A stretch of DNA of 18,006 bases from Leclercia sp. UBA7405. Its GTDB lineage: Bacteria > Pseudomonadota > Gammaproteobacteria > Enterobacterales > Enterobacteriaceae. The position numbers were made by a program, and so were the translations under genes. Shown here piece after piece: positions 8,509 through 15,734 of the stretch (position 1 is its first letter; every line of letters begins with the position of its first letter). The stretch lies in the NCBI GenBank assembly GCA_002469605.1, contig DKMV01000132.1:7095-25100 (forward strand), given 5' to 3'. The notes under the pieces were generated by a model that saw only the letters and a list, made by a program, of their open reading frames with translations, ran no database searches and had not been told where the DNA came from.

Positions 8509-10410
8509 TTACTTTTTAAACGGATTCTTCGACGTTGTACCGCCGGTTTCAGGGAAAGCAGGCAACACCGCGTTATCCTCAGGCGCAACAATGCCGATTT
8601 TCTTCTCTTCGAGACGCTGCTGCTGGCGCGCGCGGATCTGGTCGTAACGCTCCTTGGAGGCGGCGCTGAAGGTTTCGTCGTCGCGCAACACGGTGGTATG
8701 GATAAAGACCATCAGGTTGCGCTTCGAGGTATCCTGCGAGGTGTAGCGGAAGAGCTGCCCGACCAGCGGGATATCGCCCAGCAGCGGCACTTTCGAGACG
8801 TTCTGCTTGGTCACGTTCTCCATCAACCCGCCCAGCACCACCGTCTGGCCGCTGTGGACCATCACTTCGTTATTGATAGTGCGGGTGTTAAAGGTGGGGC
8901 CAAGGCTGGCGTCTTCGGTGGAGCTGGCATCGACGCTTGAGACTTCCTGCTCAATCTTCAGGTGGATCATGTCGCCATCGTTAATTTGCGGCACGATCTT
9001 CAGCTTGGTACCCACGGTTTTGCGCTCAACGGAGTTAAAGACGTTATCGCCGCTGGTGGTCTGCGACCCGGCCAGTACCGGCACATCCTGACCGACGTTA
9101 AACGAGGCCTCTTTGTTATCCAGAGTGACCACGCTCGGGGTGGAGAGAATGTCGTTTTTGCCGTCGGTAGAGAGCGCGGTAACCAGCGCGCCAAAATCGC
9201 CGTTAAAGAAGCCGGTCGCAAGGCCGGTGAAGCTGGCCCCTTTAATCGCGCCGCTCTTAATCTGGCTGATAGGCAGACCGGTAGAACCAAACTGCACGCC
9301 GCCGTGCTTGCTGGTCCACTGCACGCCGAGGTCAAGGCCGTTGCCGTCCTGCACTTCAGCAATAACGGCCTCCACCAGCACTTGCGGACGGCGGATGTCG
9401 AGCTTGTCGATCACCTTTTCCAGCGAGTTCATGACGTTAGGCTGGGCGGTAATCACCAGCGAGTTGGTCGCTTCGTCGGCGGTAATATTCAGATCGCTCG
9501 TGGCAGAGGCGGTTTTGCTTTTTGCCGTCCCGGCCTTGTCTTTCAGCTGCTCGCCAATCCCGGTGAGAACCGGCACCACTTTGCTGGCGTTGGCATACTT
9601 GAGGTAAAAGACGCGAGTATTGCCTTCGTTGTTCTGCTCGCGATCCAGCTGCGCTATCAGCGTGCGGGTGCGGGCCCGGGCATCCTGCGAGCCGCTGATC
9701 ACAAGGCTGTTGGTTTCATCATCGGCCACCACTTTGGTTGCCAGCTGCGGCGCGTTCTGCCCTTTTTGCTCTTCGTTGTTGAGGTTGTTCAACATATCCG
9801 ACAGCGATTTGGCCGAGGCATAGCGCAGCGGGACGATCTCCCGGCGCTGCATGCCGTCTTTATCCACGCGCTGCACCAGATCCACCAGACGGTTAACTAC
9901 CGAGGCTTTACCGGTCAGCAGCAACACGTTAGAAGGCTCGAAATGGACCACGTTACCAATCCCGGTGGCGTCGTTAAGCTGGCGCAGCAGGGGCGCCAGC
10001 TCGCGCACCGGCACGTTCTCCATGCGCACGATGCGGGTGATTATTTCATCGCCCTTACCGGGGTTTTTGCTGTCGGCCAGCGGCGCACCCGCCGTACGGG
10101 CCACGGCGGAACGCACCACCTTGACCATGCCGTTGTCCATCGGGATCACCGACAGACCATAGAGATCCAGCACGCTCAGGAAGAATTGGTAATACTCATC
10201 TTCCGTCAGCACGTTGTAAGTCCGAACAGAAACCGTGCCCTGTACGGAAGGATCGACCAGAATCGTTTTATTCAGATTGCGGCTGACCGTATCGATAAAT
10301 TCGCGAATATCGGTATTTTTAAAGCTGGCGCTAAAATTAGCGGCCAGCAGAGAACCGGAATAGAGCGAAGCGACGGTCAATGCCATACACGCCCAGGGAA
10401 ATTTCTTCAT
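8509..10410 (-). CDS. gspD: Type II secretion outer-membrane secretin GspD
   Basis: GspD is the multimeric outer-membrane channel through which cargo leaves. The 633-residue product has a signal peptide cut at about residue 23-24 (SGSLLAANF). Periplasmic N0, N1, N2 and N3 repeats follow (repeated NSLVI/VVxxLD patterns), then the secretin beta-barrel domain with its signature [14 protein letters not shown] at 541-554. The tail after about residue 585 is charged then P/G/T-rich and ends NPFKK; in related systems this S-domain binds a small pilotin lipoprotein. No pilotin gene is visible here. The gene ends 13 bases before the gspE start and begins 12 bases after the gspC stop. Confidence 0.97.
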   Translation of the reverse strand: MKKFPWACMALTVASLYSGSLLAANFSASFKNTDIREFIDTVSRNLNKTILVDPSVQGTVSVRTYNVLTEDEYYQFFLSVLDLYGLSVIPMDNGMVKVVRSAVARTAGAPLADSKNPGKGDEIITRIVRMENVPVRELAPLLRQLNDATGIGNVVHFEPSNVLLLTGKASVVNRLVDLVQRVDKDGMQRREIVPLRYASAKSLSDMLNNLNNEEQKGQNAPQLATKVVADDETNSLVISGSQDARARTRTLIAQLDREQNNEGNTRVFYLKYANASKVVPVLTGIGEQLKDKAGTAKSKTASATSDLNITADEATNSLVITAQPNVMNSLEKVIDKLDIRRPQVLVEAVIAEVQDGNGLDLGVQWTSKHGGVQFGSTGLPISQIKSGAIKGASFTGLATGFFNGDFGALVTALSTDGKNDILSTPSVVTLDNKEASFNVGQDVPVLAGSQTTSGDNVFNSVERKTVGTKLKIVPQINDGDMIHLKIEQEVSSVDASSTEDASLGPTFNTRTINNEVMVHSGQTVVLGGLMENVTKQNVSKVPLLGDIPLVGQLFRYTSQDTSKRNLMVFIHTTVLRDDETFSAASKERYDQIRARQQQRLEEKKIGIVAPEDNAVLPAFPETGGTTSKNPFKK

Positions 10411-10422
10411 TTTTTACACTTG

Positions 10423-11199
10423 TTAATTGTTTAAAACATTAACCCGAATATTTTCAAGGTGAGCATGGCGTTTAACGACCACCTCTGCCTCTCTTAATTT
10501 CGACCAGCTGGCGAGAATATTTTTCGCCTGTTCTTCCTTCGTCATATCAACCGAATTGACTTTTACGACCACGTCCCCTTTTTGCAGCCCGCTTTCGCGG
10601 AAAAAAGGTGACGCATTGCGTGGCGTTATTTGATAACCGTCGAGTTGGCCGTTATCGATATAAGGTTTCAGCACCAGAAAGTCGTTCAGGTGTACGTTAT
10701 CCAGCCCGGCATCTGCGGCGGGTCGGGGAGCGGGGGCGTTATTCACGTCTCCCTTAAAATAGTCGGGGCGTTTTAGCGCCAGAACCTGCTCTGCTCCCTG
10801 GTAGTTGACCACCACGCTGTCACGGTCGATGGACTCAACCCAGGCATCATTAACCCCCGCCAGAGGCTCGCCTTCCCGATAACTCTGCACGCCGGAGGCA
10901 GTTTTAATCATGGCAAAGGAGAGCCAGGATTCGTCGCTATTAATAATCCCCTCGACGTCGGCATTCAGCGGCGTTTTTAACACCGGCTGGCTGCTCACTT
11001 GCTGCTGCACCGCCGGTTGAAAAAGGGTGAATGCGTTACGCTGCGCCTGCGGCGTGGGGAGCGATGCTGGCGCACCGGCCAGCTTATCGCTGACCTTCTT
11101 ATAATTTTTAAGAACGACATATCCCTGATGCCCGCTAAATAACAGCAGAATAAACATCATGACAGGAGTAAATAGTCCGGAAAAACGCGACATACTCAT
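10423..11199 (-). CDS. gspC: Type II secretion inner-membrane/secretin linker GspC
   Basis: GspC connects the inner-membrane platform to the secretin and helps recognise cargo. The 258-residue product has a short cytoplasmic start, one membrane segment at about 10-30, and a Pro/Gln-rich linker. Next come the HR domain (about 75-150, including VLKTPLNADVEGII) and a C-terminal PDZ domain beginning near GYQITP and containing SPFFRESGLQKGDVVVKVNS. Such PDZ-bearing GspC proteins are known from other enterics. It is the first gene of the minus-strand operon. ATG 11199 has AAGG about 10 bases before it; ATG 11193 is an alternative. Ribosome binding looks weak. Confidence 0.95.
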   Translation of the reverse strand: MSMSRFSGLFTPVMMFILLLFSGHQGYVVLKNYKKVSDKLAGAPASLPTPQAQRNAFTLFQPAVQQQVSSQPVLKTPLNADVEGIINSDESWLSFAMIKTASGVQSYREGEPLAGVNDAWVESIDRDSVVVNYQGAEQVLALKRPDYFKGDVNNAPAPRPAADAGLDNVHLNDFLVLKPYIDNGQLDGYQITPRNASPFFRESGLQKGDVVVKVNSVDMTKEEQAKNILASWSKLREAEVVVKRHAHLENIRVNVLNN

Positions 11200-11228
11200 T
11201 TTTTACGGGCCTTATATAACGCAGAAAT

Positions 11229-11245
11229 AACAGCCAGATGCTGTT
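11229..11245. repeat. 17-base inverted repeat, possible operator
   Basis: AACAGC (11229-11234) and GCTGTT (11240-11245) are exact complements around the 5-base spacer CAGAT. The site lies 30-46 bases upstream of the gspC start. It has the same arm and spacer lengths, and the same CAG-N7-CTG core, as a repeat upstream of the regulator gene at 14222-14238. It could be a binding site for a dimeric regulator. Chance occurrence in a region this size is quite possible. Confidence 0.3.
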
Positions 11246-11381
11246 CCAGTGGTGCCCATAGTAATTATCGCCGGGCGCCGTCTCCACCCTGTTTACCGTT
11301 AACTTTCATGCAGAAATTAGTTGACCAGTAAAAATACAGATGTTAGGCGCTCATTCAGGTTATTTTTCTCCTGTACACGCT

Positions 11382-11410
11382 TTGACCCAATTCCTTGCTT
11401 GCCGTACTTT
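11382..11410 (+). promoter_or_regulatory. Candidate sigma-70 promoter of gspA
   Basis: TTGACC (11382-11387) matches the -35 consensus at five of six positions. It is followed after 17 bases by TACTTT (11405-11410), a weak -10. Transcription would begin near 11417, inside the palindrome CCAATATTGG (11416-11425), leaving a leader of about 35 bases with GGTGAG 5 bases before the gspA ATG. The weak -10 keeps confidence low. Confidence 0.4.
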
Positions 11411-11451
11411 CGACGCCAATATTGGTAAACGCATTTATTCGGTGAGTCTTC

Positions 11452-13014
11452 ATGTATCTGAGTCATTTCACATTCACGGGCCAGCCATTCCGGAAGGTAA
11501 CCCGCGCACCAGGCGAATTTCTGGTGCCTTATCATCAGGATGTCTATGGGCTGCTGCGGGAAAAATCCCGCCTGCCGGGAATGGTGGCGCTTTTTTCTGA
11601 CGACGACGGGCTGTTAACCGCCTTCACCAGCGAGCTGCAGACGCAGAGCGCGGCGATGGTGACAATTAATGCCTTTCCGAAACTGAATGCTAATTCGCTG
11701 CTCTACAAACTTAATCCGCAGGCAAAAGAGACGAACAACCGTCAGCAGGCCATCGATGCGGTACTGGACCACTGGCTCGCACTCTGGCCGAAATGCCGGA
11801 GCGCGGGCATGGTGCTGGCGATTAGCGCCATTCAGGCCATGCGTGATAGCGGCTGGGATGCGCTGGGAATGTTGCAGACCCGCGCCGAAGAGCGGGCGAT
11901 CCCGCTCGGCATCGTGCTTACCGGCACGCCCGATCAGGAAGCGCGCCTGTTAAAAAATGGGGGGCTGGCGTCACGCCTGCATACCCGTCACCGGCTTCGT
12001 GCCCTCACCTGTCGTGAGCTTGGCGGCTATATCCGCGCACAGGTTGAGAGCAACGGGGCGGAAAAATCACCTTTCACAGCGGCGCGCATTCGACGCATGC
12101 ACAGCCTGACGAAGGGGTCGATCGGCAAAGTGAACGCCCTGGCGCATCTGGCGCTGCTGGCCAGCTGGACGGAACGCGCGCCGCAGGTCGGGGCGCGCCA
12201 TCTGCGCCTGGCGGCGGGCGAAGTGCTGCCGCGCCAGCGCAACACCCGCCGGCTGGCGACGGTGGGCCTTTTTGCCTCCGTGCTGTTCGCCGCCTGCGGC
12301 TGGCATTTCTCGGCGCTTATCAACGCCCGACTACCGCATCAGCTGTCGGTGCCGGCCCGCTTTGTGCGCCATACCCCCGCCCCGGCCGTTCCGGCACTGC
12401 CGGACATCACCAAAGAGGTGGTGAATCAGCCGGATGCCATGCATCAGCTCTATACCGTATGGGGCTATGATGCCACGGCAGATGAGGCCCAGTGCCAGAG
12501 CGCCGAACGGGTGAATCTGGCCTGTAAGCAAGGACATGCCACGCTCGCGGAGCTGGAAAAAGAGGGGTATCCCTGGATAAGCGAGCTCAACAGCGGCAAC
12601 CATATGAATTACGCGGTGGTGGTGAGAGCAGGCAAAGATTCTCTCGACCTGCTGCTGAATAACCGCACCTGGCAGGTAAGCCGCAACTGGTTTGATCAAC
12701 ACGCCACCGGTAACTACACCCTGCTGCACCGCCTCACGCCCGAGGGCAAAGATAACATTGGCGTGACCAGCGATGCCCGGGAGATGGAGTGGCTGGATAC
12801 CCAGCTTAGCCAGGCGCTGCATGAACCTGAAACCCATGCTAAAAGCTGGACCGCCCAGCTGGCGGCCCGCACCCGTGAATTCCAGACGAAAACCGCCCTG
12901 CATGTGGATGGCCTGGCAGGCGAAGAGACGCTGATGACGTTAATGCGCGTGAATAACAGCACCCCGGCGATTATTACCCCGGCGAGCACCGCGCCTGTAC
13001 AAGGAGAACAGTAA
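11452..13014 (+). CDS. gspA: GspA-like secretin-assembly protein with degenerate ATPase module
   Basis: GspA/ExeA-type proteins work with GspB to get the secretin through the peptidoglycan. The 520-residue product starts MYLSHFTFTGQPF, like the family's MYxxFFGL..PF. A membrane segment follows at 267-289. A periplasmic C39-like region (LYTVWGYDATADEAQC, NLACKQGHATLAEL, 333-368) resembles E. coli GspA closely. A peptidoglycan-binding repeat lies near 470-499 (AARTREFQTKTALHVDGLAG). The N-terminal AAA module is recognisable (IVLTGTPDQEARL at 154-166) but lacks its active motifs. Where GxxGxGKT is expected there is FSDDDGLLTAF (48-58). In place of the acidic Walker B (LLIDEAQ) there is LAISAIQ (122-128), and the usual GxPRxIN is GSIGKVN (222-228). 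The product is probably structural rather than ATP-hydrolysing. GGTGAG lies 5 bases before the ATG. Confidence 0.9.
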   Translation: MYLSHFTFTGQPFRKVTRAPGEFLVPYHQDVYGLLREKSRLPGMVALFSDDDGLLTAFTSELQTQSAAMVTINAFPKLNANSLLYKLNPQAKETNNRQQAIDAVLDHWLALWPKCRSAGMVLAISAIQAMRDSGWDALGMLQTRAEERAIPLGIVLTGTPDQEARLLKNGGLASRLHTRHRLRALTCRELGGYIRAQVESNGAEKSPFTAARIRRMHSLTKGSIGKVNALAHLALLASWTERAPQVGARHLRLAAGEVLPRQRNTRRLATVGLFASVLFAACGWHFSALINARLPHQLSVPARFVRHTPAPAVPALPDITKEVVNQPDAMHQLYTVWGYDATADEAQCQSAERVNLACKQGHATLAELEKEGYPWISELNSGNHMNYAVVVRAGKDSLDLLLNNRTWQVSRNWFDQHATGNYTLLHRLTPEGKDNIGVTSDAREMEWLDTQLSQALHEPETHAKSWTAQLAARTREFQTKTALHVDGLAGEETLMTLMRVNNSTPAIITPASTAPVQGEQ

Positions 13015-13015
13015 G

Positions 13016-13564
13016 ATGTCGACAATTTGTCTGGCTGCCCAGCGCAGCTATTACACCCAGGAGCCGGTCTACTTCTCCTGGCGGCTTCCCTCTCCCGGCA
13101 AGGTGCTGGGGGGAATGCTCGCAGGGGCGATAACGATCTGTGCCCTGATCCTGGTCGGGCTTTTTGCCCATCTGTGCTGGCAGGCGCGCCACCCGGCCCC
13201 GGCGCCGAAACCGGCGAAGGTCGCCCAGCCGGAAGCCCGGCCGTCGGAGATGCATTATGTTTATGTCTCTAAGCCGTTCCCGGCACCCAAACCCGTGGCC
13301 CTGCCACCATCGCCGGTGCAGCAGCAGGCATCGCCCGTTATCGACAGCGAGGCCGACTGGCAGCAAGCTCCGGATGACGGACTCTCGACACAGCCGTTGC
13401 CGGCTGCACAGGGAGATGTACAGGCAGATGAGGATAGCGGCGATACCTCGCTAAAAGCGCGGTTTATGCAGGCATTAAAAGAGCAGGAACGGGATTATTC
13501 GCAGGGGAAGGTGCCCTCACCACCTGATACCACCGGTGATGAGGGGCAAAATGCAACTCAATAG
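13016..13564 (+). CDS. gspB: GspB-like secretin-assembly partner protein
   Basis: GspB acts with GspA; related PulB/OutB proteins are inner-membrane anchored with a periplasmic part. The 182-residue product has a short cytoplasmic start, one membrane helix at about 29-54, then a long low-complexity periplasmic stretch rich in P, A, K and Q (PAPAPKPAKV, PFPAPKPVALPP) able to span the periplasm. It ends in a short acidic, charged tail with SLKARFMQALKEQERDY. The ATG is one base after the gspA stop, with AAGGAG 9 bases upstream. The family is poorly conserved, so the call depends on topology and on the pairing with gspA. The last 7 bases overlap the end of the convergent regulator gene. Confidence 0.85.
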   Translation: MSTICLAAQRSYYTQEPVYFSWRLPSPGKVLGGMLAGAITICALILVGLFAHLCWQARHPAPAPKPAKVAQPEARPSEMHYVYVSKPFPAPKPVALPPSPVQQQASPVIDSEADWQQAPDDGLSTQPLPAAQGDVQADEDSGDTSLKARFMQALKEQERDYSQGKVPSPPDTTGDEGQNATQ

Positions 13565-14181
13565 CGTTCCGGTAACGTATTGAGTGACACCAGTTTGCCT
13601 TTTTCGACCACAATATATTGGCCTTTTTTCAGGTCAGAGAGAATTTTGATAATGGTACTGCGTGCCAGGTTGGTGTATTCCTGAATATAATCGTAAATAT
13701 TAATATCGCGTTTATGTACGGTAATTAACTCATGAATTTCGAGTAAGAATTCGCGTACGACAGAATAGGCGTTGCGGGCGACTAATACATTGTCGCGCTT
13801 GACCATAACGCAAATATACCAGGATAAAACATTGCTGAGGGCGGGCCATAAATCCTTTTCGCCAATCATGCGGTGAAACTCATCTTTTTTAATTGAACGC
13901 ACTACGACATTGGAACGCGCCATCATGGAAAAAAGTTCAGCGTCATAATAAAGTGTTGAAATGCCAAGAATACACGGGCGATGAATATTAAGAATACAGA
14001 GTTCATCCGAGTTCCGTCGCAACTCCAGCTCGCCACTGACAATAACGTGAACATATTCACTGTCGGCGAAAGTTATTTTTTACCATTTCTTTAATGTGCG
14101 TTCGGGGAAACAAGCTGTAGCGGCAATAATTGCGTCAACTTCAGCATTTGGTCGAAGTTTTTCAATATAAGTATTTAACAT
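13558..14181 (-). pseudogene. IprA/YaiV-family winged-helix regulator broken by an in-frame stop
   Basis: Read from ATG 14181 (preceded by GAGA, 8 bases away) the frame gives MLNTYIEKLRPNAEVDAII..., then TAA at 14082-14080 (codon 34). It then continues in the same frame without further interruption to the stop at 13558. Total length is 208 codons including the stop, which fits the roughly 207-aa IprA/YaiV proteins. The part after the stop contains the cNMP-binding-like barrel (FADSEYVHVIVSGELEL), a helical linker, and a C-terminal winged helix (NLARSTIIKILSDLKKGQYIVVEKGKL, quoted in part) ending SLNTLPERY, close to the E. coli YaiV end. In-frame homology on both sides points to a single nonsense change, next to a run of six A. 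The longest intact frame would have to start at TTG 14022 (154 aa) and would lose much of the barrel. IprA affects peroxide resistance in Salmonella and E. coli; the target here is unknown. The gene is AT-rich compared with the gsp genes. Confidence 0.8.
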
Positions 14182-14221
14182 TTTTAATTTCTCGTTAAGG
14201 TATCAATGCAATAAATCGATA

Positions 14222-14238
14222 CGCAGTAGGCCACTGCG
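14222..14238. repeat. 17-base inverted repeat upstream of the regulator
   Basis: CGCAGT (14222-14227) and ACTGCG (14233-14238) are exact complements around AGGCC. The site is 41-57 bases before the regulator ATG, a usual place for an autoregulatory operator. It shares arm length, spacer length and the CAG-N7-CTG core with the repeat before gspC at 11229-11245. Confidence 0.35.
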
Positions 14239-14365
14239 AAAAATTTATTAACGTTCCTGGTCCAAAGTAAAATGTCTTAGCGACAAAAAAATAAGAGGAA
14301 TAAGAATTCAATTCAAATAATTAGCAAGCTACGTGTCTATATTAATCCTGGGTAATTTTAAGTCA

Positions 14366-14382
14366 ATTAACTAAAAGTTAAT
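14366..14382. repeat. Perfect AT-rich inverted repeat
   Basis: ATTAACT (14366-14372), AAA, AGTTAAT (14376-14382) is an exact 7-base inverted repeat. It may be an operator, or simply a product of the AT-rich composition. It lies 54 bases before the hairpin at the amiD end. Confidence 0.3.
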
Positions 14383-14383
14383 C

Positions 14384-14415
14384 ATCAATGAACTTAAGAT
14401 TAATCTTATATTGAT
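14384..14415. repeat. Nested palindrome
   Basis: A perfect 14-base palindrome, TAAGATTAATCTTA (14395-14408), is framed by ATCAAT (14384-14389) and its complement ATTGAT (14410-14415). The outer arms resemble the half-sites of Crp/Fnr-type operators, but the spacing is much wider than the 4-6 bases those use. It is too far from any start codon to assign. Confidence 0.3.
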
Positions 14416-14436
14416 CAGATGAATGATTGTCATTTC

Positions 14437-14459
14437 GGGGTAGCCCGAAGGCTTACCCC
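14437..14459 (-). terminator. UUCG-loop hairpin at the amiD stop codon
   Basis: On the minus strand GGGGT-(A)-AGCC pairs with GGCT-ACCCC around a TTCG loop: nine pairs with one bulged base. The stem begins inside the last amiD codon and contains the stop codon. No T-run follows, so it is at best a Rho-assisted or mRNA-stabilising end rather than a classical terminator. Confidence 0.5.
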
Positions 14460-15301
14460 TGTCCGTATTTCTCCAGCAGCGCTTGCGCGATGGCCAGCGT
14501 CTCCCGGTCGGCTACGCCGTTCCAGCGCTGGGGGCGGAAGTGCATCTGAAACGCCATAATTACCCGCTTTTGCTGGGCTGCGCTGCCGTTGCGGGCATCC
14601 TCATAGCCATAGCGTGAGAGCTGATCGAGCAACACCCATTTATCCACCGGCTCATAGGGAGGACGGCCGTTGAGGTAAAACGCCACCCGGTGCGCGTCTG
14701 GCCAGGCGCCAATCCCCTGCCGGGCAAGCTCCTGCCATGGGAACAGCGGCCCCGGATCGACTTTGCGCTGGGGGGCGACGTCCGAATGGGCCACCACGTT
14801 TTCCGGCTTGATGTCGTACCGGGCGATGATCCCTTTTGCCAGCGGAATAAGCGCGGCAATTTGCGCCGGCTCGAAAGGCGAAAACTGCTTTTCCCCGTCG
14901 ATGGTTTGCCAGCCGCGGTTTTCCAGCTCGATGCCAATAGAGGTGTCGTTAATGCGCGTGGCGCCGCGCCAGAAGCTGGCCCCCGCATGCCACGCCAGAT
15001 CCTTCTCCGGCACCAGCTGCCAGATGCGCGGTTTGCCCTTGTGCAGCGGCGGAATGGCGGGAATAAGGTAGTGGGAACTCACGTCCTTATCGGTGAGCGT
15101 TGTCAGCGAGCGGTCAAAGTCGTCGGCGGTGTAGTGGATAACCAGCACCTTGATACGTGGGTAAGCCGCCTGGGCCCGGCGGCTGACGTCCAGCTCATAG
15201 CCGCCCTTATCTACCACCACCGTCTCTTTTTTACTTTCGCTGCTGCTGCCGCAACCCGCCAGCAGCAGCGCCAGTACAGCAGAAGATATCGCACGTTTCA
15301 T
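14453..15301 (-). CDS. amiD: N-acetylmuramoyl-L-alanine amidase AmiD (outer-membrane lipoprotein)
   Basis: AmiD is a periplasmic-facing lipoprotein that cleaves the bond between MurNAc and L-alanine in peptidoglycan fragments, including anhydro-muropeptides. The 282-residue product has a lipoprotein signal ending LLAGC (C17). The next residue is G, which favours the outer membrane. The amidase_2 fold has zinc ligands at H56 ([10 protein letters not shown]), H172 (VVAHSDVAP) and D182 ([10 protein letters not shown]), with an acidic catalytic position at E125 (SIGIELEN). A C-terminal peptidoglycan-binding domain ends [11 protein letters not shown]...EKYGQG. It matches E. coli AmiD along its whole length as I remember it. 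The start overlaps the ybjQ stop by 4 bases (ATGA), so the two are co-transcribed. Confidence 0.97.
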   Translation of the reverse strand: MKRAISSAVLALLLAGCGSSSESKKETVVVDKGGYELDVSRRAQAAYPRIKVLVIHYTADDFDRSLTTLTDKDVSSHYLIPAIPPLHKGKPRIWQLVPEKDLAWHAGASFWRGATRINDTSIGIELENRGWQTIDGEKQFSPFEPAQIAALIPLAKGIIARYDIKPENVVAHSDVAPQRKVDPGPLFPWQELARQGIGAWPDAHRVAFYLNGRPPYEPVDKWVLLDQLSRYGYEDARNGSAAQQKRVIMAFQMHFRPQRWNGVADRETLAIAQALLEKYGQG

Positions 15302-15621
15302 CGGCGGGTTTTCACCGCCGTGCCGCTGACGCTGACCATCAGCATGCTGCTGTCTTTACCTACAGTTTCATAATCGATATCAATACCAACTACCGCATCG
15401 GCCCCCAGCGCCTGCGCCTGCTCGCCCAGCTCTTTAAAGGCTATTTCCCGGGCTTTGCGCAGCTCTTTTTCATAGGCGCCGGAGCGGCCGCCCACGATGT
15501 CGCGGATCCCGGCAAAAAAGTCGCGGAAGACGTTGGCGCCAAGAATGGCTTCGCCGGTGACGACGCCGCAGTACTCGACGATCGGCTGCCCTTCGAGGGT
15601 GGGAGTGGTTGAATATTGCAT
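15298..15621 (-). CDS. ybjQ: YbjQ, conserved UPF0145 (DUF74) protein
   Basis: This is a 107-residue cytoplasmic protein of the YbjQ/UPF0145 family, known to form small ring-like oligomers but without an established biochemical role. Typical family blocks are visible: an N-terminal [40 protein letters not shown], and [15 protein letters not shown]. Length is normal. The gene has a good ribosome site (AGGAGA, 5 bases, ATG) and overlaps amiD by 4 bases. It is divergent from ybjP across 113 bases. Confidence 0.95.
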   Translation of the reverse strand: MQYSTTPTLEGQPIVEYCGVVTGEAILGANVFRDFFAGIRDIVGGRSGAYEKELRKAREIAFKELGEQAQALGADAVVGIDIDYETVGKDSSMLMVSVSGTAVKTRR

Positions 15622-15734
15622 CTTGCTCTCCTGTTCGCGTTCTGTGCCTAAGCGTATAAGATCAAAACCATTATCGGATCGTTACGCTATCATTGAAAGG
15701 TGAGTTAATTATTGCAGCCATAAAGGAAATGACC

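Larger units (their letters stand above)
11200..11451. promoter_or_regulatory. Divergent control region between gspC and gspA
   Basis: This 252-base stretch has no gene and separates the two oppositely transcribed gsp units, so it must hold promoters for both. It contains an inverted repeat (11229-11245), a promoter-like pair for gspA (11382-11410) and a 10-base palindrome CCAATATTGG (11416-11425). I found no convincing -35/-10 pair for gspC. A TATATAAG sits only about 11 bases before its start codon, too close for a normal leader. In E. coli K-12 the corresponding gsp promoters are silenced by H-NS; whether that holds here is inference. Confidence 0.75.
14182..14452. other. AT-rich non-coding spacer between regulator and amiD
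   Basis: This stretch is much richer in A and T than the flanks and holds no open frame of note. It must contain the promoter of the regulator; TTGAAT, 17 bases, TATTTT on the minus strand (about 14314-14286) is a weak candidate. It carries three inverted repeats (14222-14238, 14366-14382, 14384-14415) and the hairpin at the amiD end. In E. coli the gene downstream of amiD is different, so this spacer marks one boundary of the gsp-bearing segment. No integrase, tRNA or direct repeat is seen. Confidence 0.7.

Noticed and set aside
8496..8591. Extended gspE start reaching into gspD
   Set aside because: The extra residues do not look like GspE and lie within the secretin tail. A ribosome site fits ATG 8495.
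8962..10434. Long open frame (490 codons) on the plus strand opposite gspD
   Set aside because: It is the reverse-strand shadow of a GC-rich gene whose secretin reading is certain. The translation is rich in H, R, Q and G with no family pattern.
11209..11218. TATATAAG as the gspC -10 element
   Set aside because: It is about 11 bases from the ATG, which would leave almost no leader, and there is no -35 at the right distance.
14080..14082. Recoding (selenocysteine or programmed readthrough) at the regulator's TAA
   Set aside because: The stop is TAA, not TGA, there is no adjacent hairpin resembling a SECIS, and no precedent in this regulator family. A nonsense change is simpler.
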